Virus record (IMG/VR): IMGVR_UViG_3300038552_000393
Span: 1 to 57,111 of that record
Direction: 5' to 3' (one strand)
Length of the DNA stretch: 57,111 nt
DNA from: a virus
In this document: one piece after another, positions 32,501 to 38,988 of the stretch
Numbering within the stretch: the stretch's first letter is position 1
Layout of the letters: each line of letters begins with the position of its first letter
Program-made: the position numbers and the translations under genes
The notes under the pieces: model-generated
What the model saw: the letters and a program-made list of their open reading frames with translations, nothing else
The model's database searches: none
Told to the model about the DNA's origin: nothing

Positions 32501-33248
32501 CCAGGTTGTCAAATGGCAACACCTCCAGAATGCCGTTGACGATGCCCACCGTCACCCCCTCGGCGGCGGCGATGGACTCGATCTCCTCGTCGGAGTAGCG
32601 CTTTTCGGCCTTCATTTCGTCTTTGGCCTGGCTGTAGGCGCTGCCGGCCTCGATAGTCGCGGCCCCGCCCCAGGCACCCGCCCGACCGGCCCAGGCGATG
32701 ACCTTTTCTCCGGCCCCCAAGGCCTTGGCCCCCTTCATGGCCCCGACGCCGGGCAACATCATGGCCGCCATGTTGGGCAGGTTTTCTCCGATGGCCCGGA
32801 TCCACCAGCGCAAATCGGCGAGCCGCTCGGGATGCTCCCATACCGTGCCCTCGCGCAAATCCGCGGGCCGGGCCATGAATCCCTCCTGCCGGGACTTGGT
32901 CATCAACTGTCGGGCGCTGGATACGGCATCGGTCAGCTTCGAATCCGGGGCGATTTGGTTGAGCCCCATCTCGGCCACGCCCGCGATGGATTCTTCCACC
33001 GCCAGGGCCCCGGAGGTCAGGGCGCTGGCCGCTTCCTTGATCAAGCCGCGCTCTGGGGGCAGGGGAGCCGGAAAATGCTGCTCGACGAAGTTGTTCCGCG
33101 CACCCTCCTGGATATCTGGCGGTTGACGGTAGTATTCGGCGTCGGTCAGGTTCTGCTTGAAATATTCCTCGACGGCCTGTTTGCGAACGGTTTCGGGAAG
33201 GGCGGTAAATTCCGGGTCTTTGAGCCACTTGGCAATGACGGGATTCAC
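20598..33248 (-). CDS. Giant polyvalent virion protein (DarB-like methylase-helicase)
   Basis: A single 4216-residue ORF. From the N-terminus: a helical head, then glycine-rich hydrophobic segments (AAMMLPGVGAMKGAKALGAG; GIIGGVLGAGAGAVV); Pro/Gln-rich linkers; a 2H phosphoesterase-like domain (HITVRYG about 623, VTIAYV about 699 with its His lost); several polyvalent-protein domains; an N6-adenine methylase (LEPAAGAGHF about 1431, TNVPFG about 1496); an SF2 helicase (GVGTGKT about 2166, LIDEVHSYKR about 2326, TATGTPISN about 2380, QRDGRIVRQG about 2664); a zincin motif THESVHF (about 3126); and long helical C-terminal regions. P1 DarB-type proteins are packaged, ejected and protect DNA from restriction. 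Start GTG 33248 has GGAGG seven bases upstream; the frame stays open to 33410. Confidence 0.9.
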   Translation of the reverse strand: MNPVIAKWLKDPEFTALPETVRKQAVEEYFKQNLTDAEYYRQPPDIQEGARNNFVEQHFPAPLPPERGLIKEAASALTSGALAVEESIAGVAEMGLNQIAPDSKLTDAVSSARQLMTKSRQEGFMARPADLREGTVWEHPERLADLRWWIRAIGENLPNMAAMMLPGVGAMKGAKALGAGEKVIAWAGRAGAWGGAATIEAGSAYSQAKDEMKAEKRYSDEEIESIAAAEGVTVGIVNGILEVLPFDNLVLKKAGTDRLLKRIVRQAVVEGSTETAQEAVNILAEKIGHKPDQTFSDNIGRLLESGIIGGVLGAGAGAVVKPGQADAGIDPAAAASRDMGIATPPPSSGQSLDETGSATALAASPADTRNRDAARKDAARKKAEAMLASVIQEQNAEEQEKTTQTAGAAPLQGGPRVAPMRTMPVSAEASGPAAGTAQLSNDGPPPVQPAESSSATAIPEPQLQGGPRLAPVRTEPQQASQPGPASATATPSGAISPQQQASEALPQPSSPGPQLQGGQRIAPVRGQGVASLTGRRSNPAAQGAADAAGTLKSPVAAVSKSAVATLTGKKPAAAVKHDYSSTQVSLPSDVAREVVSFGSKIPDKEIYTRKDDDSYGRERQPHITVRYGMETVDPKEIAPAFAGLGPIKARIGKVSIFEADDHDVVKADIDSADLRKANRKVGETVDLPGETFKDYQPPVTIAYVKKGEGKKYVGDATLEGREVTFDSVQLSAKDGKLHEIKLGQPMPAAPSSKREKALQEYRDYVAGLTGEQQARIADLIEPDPRQPSLLLKKITRRLAEAATAPAGEPVAKNNLVPAQTIKAGGVEFIVQPLVKKEKLPAAPAERRIGVNRDGFQVYEKEDGHRYYIENGIAIEAPRGITPWGAKKPADSPGVLRSKGRNEYLTKEELAGFEAKEAGSQTASVTAAPERPAGSTRVETPAEVPAPKEPWQMTKLEYLSGAKDSDELSVRQAAHALHVKRAVADGKDVPAAVLKAYSNNVWAQTALEEKNKGAGVRTLAGKAAKKRPAEYGSKNKLVTSERAEELRAKLRAKLNQLSAGIDPELLAWGTELAVYHVEAGARKFGDFAKAMIADLGEKVKPFLRSFYEGARYFPGVEEMAKEMSPADEIAAAQLEATETAEKPSAVTTLTGKKAPKKDLTPAPASTTIDKKQEVSYEQPIQGQGAASAQLLPAGDGGKVPGRPKDAVYGDQGSDGAGLPAPGQAQGTRGVEPDRNRGDRAEHGVPDRRAGSRSHRRRPAAPDLGVGPEPAGSKRELAPPDRNHVIAPDDVIVPPGVEGKIKANIDAIQLLKLLQQEDRNPAPDEKKVLARYTGWGAFAQKVFNRDFTRYLKRDAHISPDNYFYADRGKAYLAWKEKYGQKLHPAPGGLLTPEEWDSAERSTINAHYTSREVIDAMWAMARRLGFAGGTVLEPAAGAGHFFGLMPDDLSAKSSLFGVEMDSISGGILKKLYPQANIQISPFEKSKGILDNSIDLAITNVPFGDIKVSDKRHPEYDGWKLHNYFLARSLSAVKPGGMMIAITSNWSLDAKAAGPARGYLAGQADLIGALRLPNTAFASNAGTEVVTDILILRKKDSTATSGGEDFRTTLHLEGPAAEEAYQRMEAARAALNEIEARKPAKDAGKNSKARYNEERDKAKGELDKAVDEIRRLHPVNEYFHRHPEMVLGKHAMSGSMYGSDTYTVEPTGKLSEQLAAAIETLPENIAGEGTSLAGIEKVEIAELSAKEGTLTIKDGQVRLIENGRLIHPQYANSKGEMQKVSPAQMQRVKAYLDIRDLTVRLFAAMNAESATDDEIAGLQRDLNDRYDAFVAKYGRFNGNTANSFLRKLDNDFAVVDALEVEAPGDGEAIRYEKAPVFETRTIYPFVEPDTASGIEDAASLSIIYRGELSPYYIADLLGETDFEKIKKDLVEKGLGFINPATGLIEPRDLYLSGNVKKKLARARLAAEDDPSFTANVQALEKVIPPDLDIEFITFRLGSSWVLPGAVEDFMQDVLEVTAEVSRRNTETGAGWSLKVKGGQYGVKSRETFGDRNYRADELVEMSLNLHHPRVMKTDANKHTYEDKDASKEAELKRKELNEEFVRWAKTHPKWGKELARVYNEEKNGTILRRHSEPAIDYYPGAARGIKLRSLQKIAVSRALQESVLLAYGVGTGKTIILITTAMEMRRIGTARKPVIVVHNQTIDQYRNTFKLLYPSARVLIPDMDQRSSKMRKKTLVSMATGNWDAIVLPQSFFDGIANDPGRERAFVDEQLAAIEDAIEDAKAGEGGDSFTVKDLVKLMERKRQKLEALLDRRKDEVLTFEEMGIDAILIDEVHSYKRSEFYTRLNKVKGIDNGSSQRSTGLILKAEFVRQKTGGKNVITATGTPISNTLAELWTMLRYVRPDLLKEYGVAQFDSFATDFGDVVEDTEETASGFREVERFAKYINGPELLSMFFSGADVRLTRDANLALPKIAGGKPTIVVNEKSPELTAFVKGIIEQWRAWEKLPGREKRKQRHVPLTLYNQAKKAAVDLRLIDPDYYPDEPTSKTNAAAKKIHEIWERTKSARSTQIVFLDLIKDDAKRPKFNLHQNLKQKLVALGIPEKEVLLFSETGTNEKLQARMKEQIRKGEARVIVGTTAKLGIGVDIAKKLKAAHHMNVPDRPMDIEQRDGRIVRQGNENEEVEIYHYCTKDTLDSVMFQRLMRKQKGADQVLTGDISGRDFDDPFSVEQATFGEFAAAASGKAGKLLFEKTDLLHKQHKYQIAEQSHVRRVSAARRQAAELPEKIERLAAEKNTATGVADYIETHFAGHKVVELTIDGETLPRKEAFARLAGKIEAIVAGWRAQFVGKPMGDFKKGAPSGMHGPELVEAIDFAMGDFAVKLAFSARTNYDRGAKPSTPLAFYTVEKDDGTVQERPLQNAFFVVSHKGRRLDSRQVSANTLPGALSRPFNEFLEAAADRPRYLQGRMDEAQKELAEFSAIAKEKFRYGDELKQIRRRIAAINRELTQLDEGGQGEPGDEVTPARVKPEESPQFAISRPGEVRSGEVTLSDVQAAFPGQAVGVSVNDPDVIWVRLANGRGIEIRKVDKIDPNRVAVNLGYGAMADDGVLVAGRYQDGTIELSRHLADRWILTHESVHFLEDAGLITPREVAALRQRIKQLSANGKWSALNKKDIGGPEDRAAWVAEQLKKRAAVSGIVGKTLQRIADLIDALANLVRRSVSARSVVRGIESGSLFSRPADGSESALRDSMPQYALVAAQPSGPAVTAELEKDRSFANKLFEMADQARQNVSVMTAKLQEQVQTLAGPASRKRIHLGIGYRPKIKESMQSRLLDQALFFYRDAGGDMSKIDGFKKTAALQLEDKEISGARRVYLQGVVKALDLASQLTDEQKAFADRMGEHFEAAYDLARDHKVVQSHVDNYVRRIYRKRPGEDGVNVMSGWSGPGHGFKTAHGAARPRTYETALDAIADGYELAVSGITNSYHEYMKELVTVLANRAFIQRGAGTKDASGRSLFTTNTSRVPGYENYRELKAEGFAVWQLAGAAEAVDMTGLGGVLETNSWGKKVFLAPPEQVPETWAVFADATATRAARVFTDERQAKTFADEQGYARIEHRPATEVSKLFQKQKLYAPASLAEMINKMTASDPLFANTPVLKLLSRFNSSIKGWVLMSSFFHHLAGARSWVFGVHHGWGRGKYVALSGDGDRVIGEFAGKDEARQAAGVDGIVLAPAKAAPFRAYKAGLDKVFDLHPLISLGVRQGLTLGEMQDWSDEILARDPGIAERIAAHFGWDKATDMIARGKFMRERWTNSLFKRYFAGLKAEAFCVEYVHELAKAQDLHHAGAAAPDPDLIAERVARLINEDFGGLHLKRMGRNPTLQILSRLMLLAPDWTESNFRMVTGMIPGLNEKISKAIGDVAPTPGMAPMYRKFMGRVILRIAVSTIIAQLLLNGKDDTEKHIDEQLRAGNWSKFRWTEIDISKLYRMLGIELDGERKTFSLGGHFFDPLKLLDPVKLIKGKASPFMRAMGAGFSGSDWADRPFTGAGELLTTGKTVKKSSHEPIESGFNRLPSVVVNQAINMQPIQVGQMLRFLQGEEDGLSALLHSAGIHVATAWQPKLATPIEAPAVAGKGFAEIERLQKGGILRMGPPSPNMTIGGVPHKMDKAQYREYLSRSSADAAARIETLAASGIYAKWDDATRARKIARIIENARARARKKVSRQLRATQR
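29423..29725 (-). CDS. Nested gene inside the giant ORF, different frame
   Basis: A 100-residue ORF on the same strand as the giant gene but in another frame, covering its residues about 1174-1275. It has a strong AGGAGG six bases before ATG 29725. The protein looks natural: LFRARVLHLLNCYPQETAEK, then an amphipathic helix region (LKEQGELNQIEIEEIVQNMV) and an acidic C-terminus ending IWEWARNPPEANES. In contrast, the giant frame here is a Gly/Arg/Pro/Asp-rich linker (PDRRAGSRSHRRRPAAPDLG). It may be a real overprinted gene or a remnant of a gene once lying between two polyvalent genes that later fused. Function unknown. Confidence 0.6.
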   Translation of the reverse strand: MNSLFRARVLHLLNCYPQETAEKFQADRKTLFTEIKEATAPAFRHRARLKEQGELNQIEIEEIVQNMVSPTDVPEADPIDEDLQLQIWEWARNPPEANES

Positions 33249-33304
33249 GGGCAAACCTCCACTTGAACGTGTTTGGTTTTTTTTGTGGGAAAAAAAGCTG
33301 GCAG

Positions 33305-34828
33305 CTAATAGCCGCGCGGCGCGGGTGCCTGCCGCGATGTCACGGCCCCGCGGGCGGGCTGTGGCGTGCCCCCGGACAGCAGCCAATCGACAACGCCGGT
33401 ATCGCGCCACTTGCGAACCTCATCCGCTGTGGCCTGGCGCTGGCTGCCGTCGGGCATGACGATTATATACTGATTGCCTTTTTGCACCATCTGCGGGCCG
33501 GGCGGTTCTGCCGGGGCTTGGGCCGGGGCCGCCGTACCCGCTTTGGCAGTGGGCACGATACCGCCCTGGGATTCATTGCGGGCGATACCCACCTCGTTCT
33601 GCGGACTTGCGGCTGTCGGCGTATGGGCGGCCATCATCTGATCGCTGCCGGCGCCGAGATCGGGAACATAGCTGCGCCAGTCACCGGCCGATTTTGTGCC
33701 GGACGGCTGCGATTTCACACCTTGCGGCAGCGGTGCGCTTGGCCGCAGGCGACGGTAATAGGCCGTGGCATAATCTTCCTTCCACTGGCTTTCATCGACT
33801 GCGGAGGGGTCGATGGCGTCTTGCTTCAGATTTGATTCCCACGCTTTTTCTGCCGCCTCGATAGCCCCTTCCCAGGACTTGCGCTCGTCTCCGGACAGGG
33901 CCTGGACAGACTTCCAGTAGGCCACCGATCTGAATTCCAGGCCGCTTTGAACCTCTTTCTTTGTCTCCGGGTCGAAACCCTTGAGGGTTTTTCCCGTCTT
34001 GGGATCGATCCATGTCTGCCGAACGCTGTAATCTCCGCTGGCGTCTGGATCGGCGAATACCACGTAGAGCGCCTCCTTGCCGTCCGCCGTCCTCTGTCTC
34101 ATGGCCGGGTCGGTGGCTGCCGCGATCATCTGCTGGGTATTGAACTCCTTGATCTTCTGGCGTGTATCGATAAAGATCTTCCGCTGCTCCTTGGAAAACG
34201 GCACCGCAATCTGAAACAGCGCCTTTTCAAGCGGCGGCGCGGCCATCTCCTGTTCTTTCCCGTTGGCGTCGGTAAATACCAAAGAAGAGCGCGATTCGTC
34301 CTTAAAACGCATGTTCTTGCCGCCATCCGGCACGTGTTCGTAGACCGGCAAAAGCGCGTCATAGGCGCGCCGTTCCAAGTCCTGGCGGTCTTCCGGCGTC
34401 GTAGCCCGCTTGGACTTATAGTAATATACCTGGGCTTGTGAAATATGCTCGTTGACCTTCTTCTCGGCCTCCTCGGCAAGCTTCTGGTCGTTTGCCAACT
34501 TCTGCGACCGGTAGCCCTCGTCATCCTGGGCTTTTCGAAGAATAATGCCCTGGGCCGCCAGGTGGGACGCACCGTCGTAATCCGCTTCACCGGTATCTAT
34601 TTTTTCTCCGCGCAGACTGCGGTTGACGTAACCTTCGATCTTCTGGCGCTGCTGCACATCGCGGCGCCGCTCATCGATGATCTGACGGCGATCCTCCATC
34701 TGCAGCGCACGATCTTCCATGCGCTGGTCCCGCTCTTTCATATCCTGCTGCTGGTCGCGGATCCCGCGAAACGCTTGGGCGATGCCAAGCCCGTCTTCCA
34801 GCGAAAAACGCCCGGCTCGATCAGGCAT
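33305..34828 (-). CDS. Putative internal virion / ejection protein
   Basis: A 507-residue protein. A coiled-coil-like, Arg/Glu/Gln-rich N-terminal region (RDQQQDMKERDQRMEDRALQ, IIDERRRDVQQRQKIEG) is followed by a mixed central part, and a Pro/Ala-rich C-terminus with a short conserved domain (NQYIIVMPDGSQRQATADEV). Such helical proteins preceding the giant polyvalent gene are typical of podoviral core proteins ejected with the DNA. AGGAGGATTAACTC precedes the ATG. Family not recognised, so the role is from context. Confidence 0.65.
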   Translation of the reverse strand: MPDRAGRFSLEDGLGIAQAFRGIRDQQQDMKERDQRMEDRALQMEDRRQIIDERRRDVQQRQKIEGYVNRSLRGEKIDTGEADYDGASHLAAQGIILRKAQDDEGYRSQKLANDQKLAEEAEKKVNEHISQAQVYYYKSKRATTPEDRQDLERRAYDALLPVYEHVPDGGKNMRFKDESRSSLVFTDANGKEQEMAAPPLEKALFQIAVPFSKEQRKIFIDTRQKIKEFNTQQMIAAATDPAMRQRTADGKEALYVVFADPDASGDYSVRQTWIDPKTGKTLKGFDPETKKEVQSGLEFRSVAYWKSVQALSGDERKSWEGAIEAAEKAWESNLKQDAIDPSAVDESQWKEDYATAYYRRLRPSAPLPQGVKSQPSGTKSAGDWRSYVPDLGAGSDQMMAAHTPTAASPQNEVGIARNESQGGIVPTAKAGTAAPAQAPAEPPGPQMVQKGNQYIIVMPDGSQRQATADEVRKWRDTGVVDWLLSGGTPQPARGAVTSRQAPAPRGY

Positions 34829-34855
34829 GAGTTAATCCTCCTCGTAACATATAGT

Positions 34856-35173
34856 CTAGTCCCCCAAATACATAGCCAGACCGCCAATAGCGCCGATGGC
34901 GGCCGACCACCAGCCGCCGGCCGGCGCGATACTAACGCCGGCGGCAGCCCCCCCGGCAGCCGCACCCAGGGCGCCGCCGGCGGTCTTTTCCGGGGCCGAA
35001 GTCTCCTGCTTGGAATTCGGATGGATCATGCCACGGGCCTGAACGGCCCGGTCGGCGTATTGGCCCGACATCTTCCGGCCGATGCCGATGTCCTGTTGCG
35101 GCACGATACCGGCTTCACCGCTGTACCGGGTCGGCATGCTAAGCCCGCGCTGACTGCTGTTATAAATTTCCAC
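34856..35173 (-). CDS. Small glycine-rich membrane-seeking virion protein
   Basis: A 105-residue protein starting at GTG (GGAGGGACAG upstream). The N-terminal half is polar; the C-terminal half is Gly/Ala-rich and hydrophobic (TAGGALGAAAGGAAAGVSIA, WWSAAIGAIGGLAMYL), like glycine-zipper membrane segments of internal virion proteins that help DNA cross the envelope. It lies between two putative core proteins. No family recognised. Confidence 0.6.
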   Translation of the reverse strand: MEIYNSSQRGLSMPTRYSGEAGIVPQQDIGIGRKMSGQYADRAVQARGMIHPNSKQETSAPEKTAGGALGAAAGGAAAGVSIAPAGGWWSAAIGAIGGLAMYLGD

Positions 35174-35182
35174 CTGTCCCTC

Positions 35183-36397
35183 CTAACTTGCGCCCACGGC
35201 AGACTGCAGACGCTTGAACATCTCCCCTTCGGCAATGGTGCGGGCCTGGGACCTGGCCCCGGCGATCCCCTTGGCCTTGGCCATCGCTTGCTCGTTTAAA
35301 GCCGCCGTGTAGGCGTCCCCGCCGGCCCTGGCCCCGGAAGCGAAAATCCCGCGTTCAAAATCCTTTTGCGCCAGACCGAAGGCGTGTTCCACATCGGCCT
35401 GGCCCTCGTTCATGCGCCGGTTGACATCGACCCCGGAAAGCGCCTGGGCATAGAATTCCTTTCTCACCGGCGCGCGCTCCTTCATCCCGGTCATGGTGTC
35501 GGCGATGGTGGCCGACTCCAATTCTCCGCGCTGCGGGATCAGGCCAAGCTCGGAGCGGATCTGCGCCGATTCCAACTGTCCTCGCTGGGGGATCAGCCCC
35601 ATCTCGGTACTGATCTGCCTCGATTCCAACTGATGGCGCTGGGGGATCAGCCCCATCTCGGAATCGATCATGGTCGATTCCAGCATGCCGCGCTTGGGGA
35701 CCAGGCCCCGCTCGGTTGTCAATTGGGTCGATTCCAGCGCCGCCCGTTGAGGCACCAACCCCAATTCGGAGTCGATCTGGGACAGGGAAAGCTGCGTTTG
35801 GCGCGGGATCAACTGTTGGTCGGCGGCGATCTGGCTTTTGGCCAAGGACGTTTGCAGCGGCAACAGTTCGGACTGGGAAGCGAGGTTTTGGCCGATCAGT
35901 TGCATCTCGCTGACCTGGGCATTGGGATCATACCCGTTGATATCGCCGATGGTGCGGGTCTCGATCGTGAGACTCGGATCGACGATATATTCCGGCCCGC
36001 CGCTGCTGGTTTTAACGCCCGTAGAGGATACTCCTATGGCGCCTAAACCGTAAGGATCGGAGTTCCCGCCCGATCGGGGCGGTCGGTAATCCGGGTTCTT
36101 GACCTTCGGCAGATCGGCCTCGTTGACCCATTGGCCGTTGACCATGGCCCCGCGTACGGATTCGTTGGGATTGTAAGTGACCCCGAATTCGGCAAAGTTG
36201 GCCCACTTTTGCGCGACGGCCCACTCCTGTTGCGAAAGGTTCAGCACGCCGGCGTTATATTTAGGATCGTAGCTATTGGTTACCGTGCTGCCGCCCTTGG
36301 CCAAGGCAACCGGCCCGCGGTATTCCCGGGCAACTTCGGCGAGCACCTCCCAGGTGCCCATGTCCATCACGATTTTATGGTAGACTTTCATCGTCAT
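35183..36397 (-). CDS. Putative internal virion protein with 21-residue repeats
   Basis: A 404-residue protein. After a polar N-terminal part comes a run of about six 21-residue repeats of the pattern 'GLIPQRxxLESxxIxSEx' (for example SEMGLIPQRHQLESRQISTE), and then a helical Ala-rich C-terminus (FGLAQKDFERGIFASGARAG). The repeats predict a long helical rod. Position, just before the core-like genes, suggests an internal or tail component. ATG 36397 or 36391 both follow GGAGGGGCG. Frames open further upstream overlap the acetyltransferase gene. Confidence 0.65.
   Translation of the reverse strand: MTMKVYHKIVMDMGTWEVLAEVAREYRGPVALAKGGSTVTNSYDPKYNAGVLNLSQQEWAVAQKWANFAEFGVTYNPNESVRGAMVNGQWVNEADLPKVKNPDYRPPRSGGNSDPYGLGAIGVSSTGVKTSSGGPEYIVDPSLTIETRTIGDINGYDPNAQVSEMQLIGQNLASQSELLPLQTSLAKSQIAADQQLIPRQTQLSLSQIDSELGLVPQRAALESTQLTTERGLVPKRGMLESTMIDSEMGLIPQRHQLESRQISTEMGLIPQRGQLESAQIRSELGLIPQRGELESATIADTMTGMKERAPVRKEFYAQALSGVDVNRRMNEGQADVEHAFGLAQKDFERGIFASGARAGGDAYTAALNEQAMAKAKGIAGARSQARTIAEGEMFKRLQSAVGAS
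35515..35800 (-). repeat. 63-bp imperfect tandem repeats
   Basis: About five degenerate copies of a 63-base unit within the gene at 35183-36397, recognisable on the plus strand by the recurring GGGGATCAGCCCCATCTCGG core and TTCCA-ACTG starts at a 63-base pitch. They code the 21-residue LIPQR/LES units. Divergence between copies shows they are old and kept in frame. Confidence 0.75.
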
Positions 36398-36932
36398 CGC
36401 CCCTCCGCGTGTAAGAGATGATCGCGCCAGCCTCGCTGCGTTTTTCCGCCGCGTTCCAGATATATCCGGGGATCGTGCCGCACAGGACCCCGCCGCACGC
36501 CAGGGCGTATTCCAGCGCCCGGCGGTTGGCGGTTGGCACAATACCCCAGATCACATCCATCAAATACCCGTGCTCGTCCTTGAAATGAATCAGTTGATCG
36601 AGCACCTGTTTGCCGACGGGCACCGTCCATTCGCCCCAGATCGTCGCAAAAGTGCAAAAATGCAAGTGCGCCCGTCGGCCGGCGTAGCGGTTGAGCCACA
36701 CCACGGCCACGGCTTCGCCGTCCGATTCCACCGCGGCAAAGTAATCGGCCCCCCTGGCAATGCGAACAAAAGCGGCCACGTCCGGAACCTGCCCTTCGTA
36801 GTTGATCTCGGCTAATGTCCCGTCTCTTTGCATGCGCTCGTAAAAACCGACGAGCACCCGGTCCGGGCACAGTCTTTCGCCAAGGTAGGGAACCCCTTCG
36901 TACACGAAATAGCGCTTCAAATTGACGTTCAT
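36375..36932 (-). CDS. GNAT-like N-acetyltransferase
   Basis: A 185-residue protein with the strand-helix pattern of GNAT acyltransferases: AADYFAAVESDGEAV-like beta strands (GADYFAAVESDGEAVAVVWL), HLHFCTF, then WTVPVGKQVLDQLIHF in the acetyl-CoA loop position and a terminal strand region NRRALEYALACGGVLCGTIP. Such enzymes occur among virion genes of many podoviruses with unknown target. TAGAGGGTCT precedes ATG 36932, which overlaps the stop of the small gene before it; its own 3' end overlaps the next start. Confidence 0.75.
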   Translation of the reverse strand: MNVNLKRYFVYEGVPYLGERLCPDRVLVGFYERMQRDGTLAEINYEGQVPDVAAFVRIARGADYFAAVESDGEAVAVVWLNRYAGRRAHLHFCTFATIWGEWTVPVGKQVLDQLIHFKDEHGYLMDVIWGIVPTANRRALEYALACGGVLCGTIPGYIWNAAEKRSEAGAIISYTRRGDDDESLP

Positions 36933-37129
36933 AGACCCTCTATTTCTGCCTGGCTGGCCAGGCCCAGGGTAACGAGGTCCTGGCCCGTGATAGACCGCTC
37001 CAATTTGGGCGCTCCGCTCTGTCCCTGGCCGACCAGGCTTTCGACGGCCATCTTCAGGTCCTGCAGGATTTGCCGCATTTCTCCGGCATTGGCCGGTATA
37101 CTGGATATCGCAAAATTATTCGTTGCCAT
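36929..37129 (-). CDS. Small virion hypothetical protein
   Basis: A 66-residue protein with a helical central part (AGEMRQILQDLKMAVESLVG) and no Cys. GGAGTTGATGGGTT precedes the ATG, which lies within the last codons of the 623-residue gene; its own stop overlaps the acetyltransferase start. Coupling suggests it is made in the same amount as its neighbours. Function unknown. Confidence 0.6.
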   Translation of the reverse strand: MATNNFAISSIPANAGEMRQILQDLKMAVESLVGQGQSGAPKLERSITGQDLVTLGLASQAEIEGL

Positions 37130-38987
37130 AACCCATCAACTCCTCGTATGAGCTGGCGACGCCGGCCAAAAGCACGGGCGCATAACCGGAAACCTCGATT
37201 TCCCAGCTCGTTGCCATATAGTCCGAAGGCAGCCCGAAATACTCGTCAACGCTATCCGTCTCGTAGGCGTGGCGTAAAACTCCGTCGGCATACAATTGAA
37301 AGACGACCCGGTTGCTGACTGAAAAACCGGACAGGCTATAAAGATCGTCTCCGCGCAGCGGACGGTCGCGAAGCCCGTCGTCGCGCAAGGCACCGCCGAT
37401 GTCGCCCGCAAAAATGTCCTCATTGAGCGCGGCAAGATTTACGAAGCTGTCGGCCATGGCATAAAACTCGCGGTCCAGCATAATCCGGCCACAGGCCAGG
37501 TTGGACAGGTGCGGGACGATATGCAGCCGGCCGCGCCAGGTGTAAAGCAGGTAACCCTGCGTATCCCCCTCCCAGCGATGTATGAAAACCGTCGTGCCAA
37601 GCGCCATGGCAAGATAAAGCGCTCCGTCAACCTTGCTTAAACATCCGGCCGTGGCCGCGACGGAAAGCGTGCCGCAAGAACGGCGCCGCAAATCGATGTA
37701 AAATCCACCCGCCGCATTGAATCCGAAATACAGGTCGCTGTAAAAAAAACCGTGCGAAGGGTTGAAATCCGACTGCCAGCGATCGCTATCGATAATCGGC
37801 AAAGCGTCGCCTTGAGCCAGCGTGATGATGCGCGCGCCGCCAGGGCCCACCTCGGCCAGGCCCAACGTGCTGCGGTAGTAGAGCGTGTCCTTCCATACGG
37901 CTGCCGTGCGCTTGCCGACACATGGCAGCATATCGCCGTAATCGAAAACCGCCATGGCCCATGGGCTTTGGCCATAGACACGGTAAGGGTTTCCGGCCGT
38001 GGCCACGTAAATCTCAGTACCAATGGACTTGATGGCCACGATGGCCCGAGAGAAATGCTTGCGGTAGGCTACGGGGTAGGCCCAGGGTTTGCCGGGATGG
38101 CTGATATACAGGGTGTTGCCGTAAAATCCGGCGGCAACTCCATTGGACAGCACAACCAGTCCGGAAAGCCCGTCTGGCGGCGGAAGATAGTCGGAATAGG
38201 CAAACACGCTGCCCAGGCTGGCATCGGGCACCTGTTCGCCAAGGATAAAATGAGCGGCGTTCCAAGCCCCTGTATGGGCCGTCGTACACTCGTATAGCTG
38301 AGAGCTATAGAACACAAAATCGCCCACGGCATAGCTGGCCGTGGAGCTGAATATCATCGCCTCGCATACTAATTGAAACTCGGCACCCGAGGAGGAAGAA
38401 TTTGTACGCCAGATCCTTATCCGGTCAATAGCTCGACTGGCGGGCGTGTTCAGGACAATGTTAAATCTTATCCGGCCGCTTGAATAATCGCTGATCGTGC
38501 CGATCGGACTTGCCGGCCCGCAATCCCCGTAACGGTTGAAAAAGTTGCAAAAATAGGCCCGGAAGGACGATCCGGCGGACCCCTCGCGGGAAATGACCGG
38601 AGTGTTGGTCGGGGCGGGAATTCCGCCTATGAGATAATCCACGGCAGGATCGAACCCGCCGCCGGAAATATTGTCGTTGGCAAAAAAGCGTAACTCTCCC
38701 TCGCCGGTGAACCACAGGCGCTCATAGGGGTCGTTATCCATGAAATTGCCGGCGGCGTCCACGTCATTGGCCGACGCCACCCAATGCGTGTTGCCGTTTT
38801 CCGTGTACTGGAAAATGGATAACGCACTGGACAGAGGCAGCGCCTGCACGGATAACGGCGCTCGGAAAGACTCCAGCCGGCCATTGTCCAACTTGCAATT
38901 GTGGCACACCTGGGCCTCGTTCTGGCCCAACAGATGCGAGGCAATGCCGGGCCGCGATCCTTGAAACGACGGGTGGATAATTTTCAT
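37116..38987 (-). CDS. Putative tail/nozzle structural protein
   Basis: A 623-residue beta-rich protein without signal peptide. It opens with a conserved-looking segment (GSRPGIASHLLGQNEAQVCH), and the central part has regularly spaced strands with 'VYVATAGNPYRVYG'-like blades (TEIYVATAGNPYRVYG, KTLYYRSTLGLAEVGPGG) that suggest a beta-propeller. Large single proteins of this kind after the connector genes act as tail nozzle or hub in podoviruses. No family name was recognised; assignment is from context. Confidence 0.6.
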   Translation of the reverse strand: MKIIHPSFQGSRPGIASHLLGQNEAQVCHNCKLDNGRLESFRAPLSVQALPLSSALSIFQYTENGNTHWVASANDVDAAGNFMDNDPYERLWFTGEGELRFFANDNISGGGFDPAVDYLIGGIPAPTNTPVISREGSAGSSFRAYFCNFFNRYGDCGPASPIGTISDYSSGRIRFNIVLNTPASRAIDRIRIWRTNSSSSGAEFQLVCEAMIFSSTASYAVGDFVFYSSQLYECTTAHTGAWNAAHFILGEQVPDASLGSVFAYSDYLPPPDGLSGLVVLSNGVAAGFYGNTLYISHPGKPWAYPVAYRKHFSRAIVAIKSIGTEIYVATAGNPYRVYGQSPWAMAVFDYGDMLPCVGKRTAAVWKDTLYYRSTLGLAEVGPGGARIITLAQGDALPIIDSDRWQSDFNPSHGFFYSDLYFGFNAAGGFYIDLRRRSCGTLSVAATAGCLSKVDGALYLAMALGTTVFIHRWEGDTQGYLLYTWRGRLHIVPHLSNLACGRIMLDREFYAMADSFVNLAALNEDIFAGDIGGALRDDGLRDRPLRGDDLYSLSGFSVSNRVVFQLYADGVLRHAYETDSVDEYFGLPSDYMATSWEIEVSGYAPVLLAGVASSYEELMGYGNE

Positions 38988-38988
38988 A

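Noticed and set aside
32509-33228. 239-codon minus-strand ORF inside the giant gene
   Set aside because: Arg/Gly-rich out-of-frame reading without a ribosome site; unlike the nested gene at 29423-29725 it has no natural protein features.
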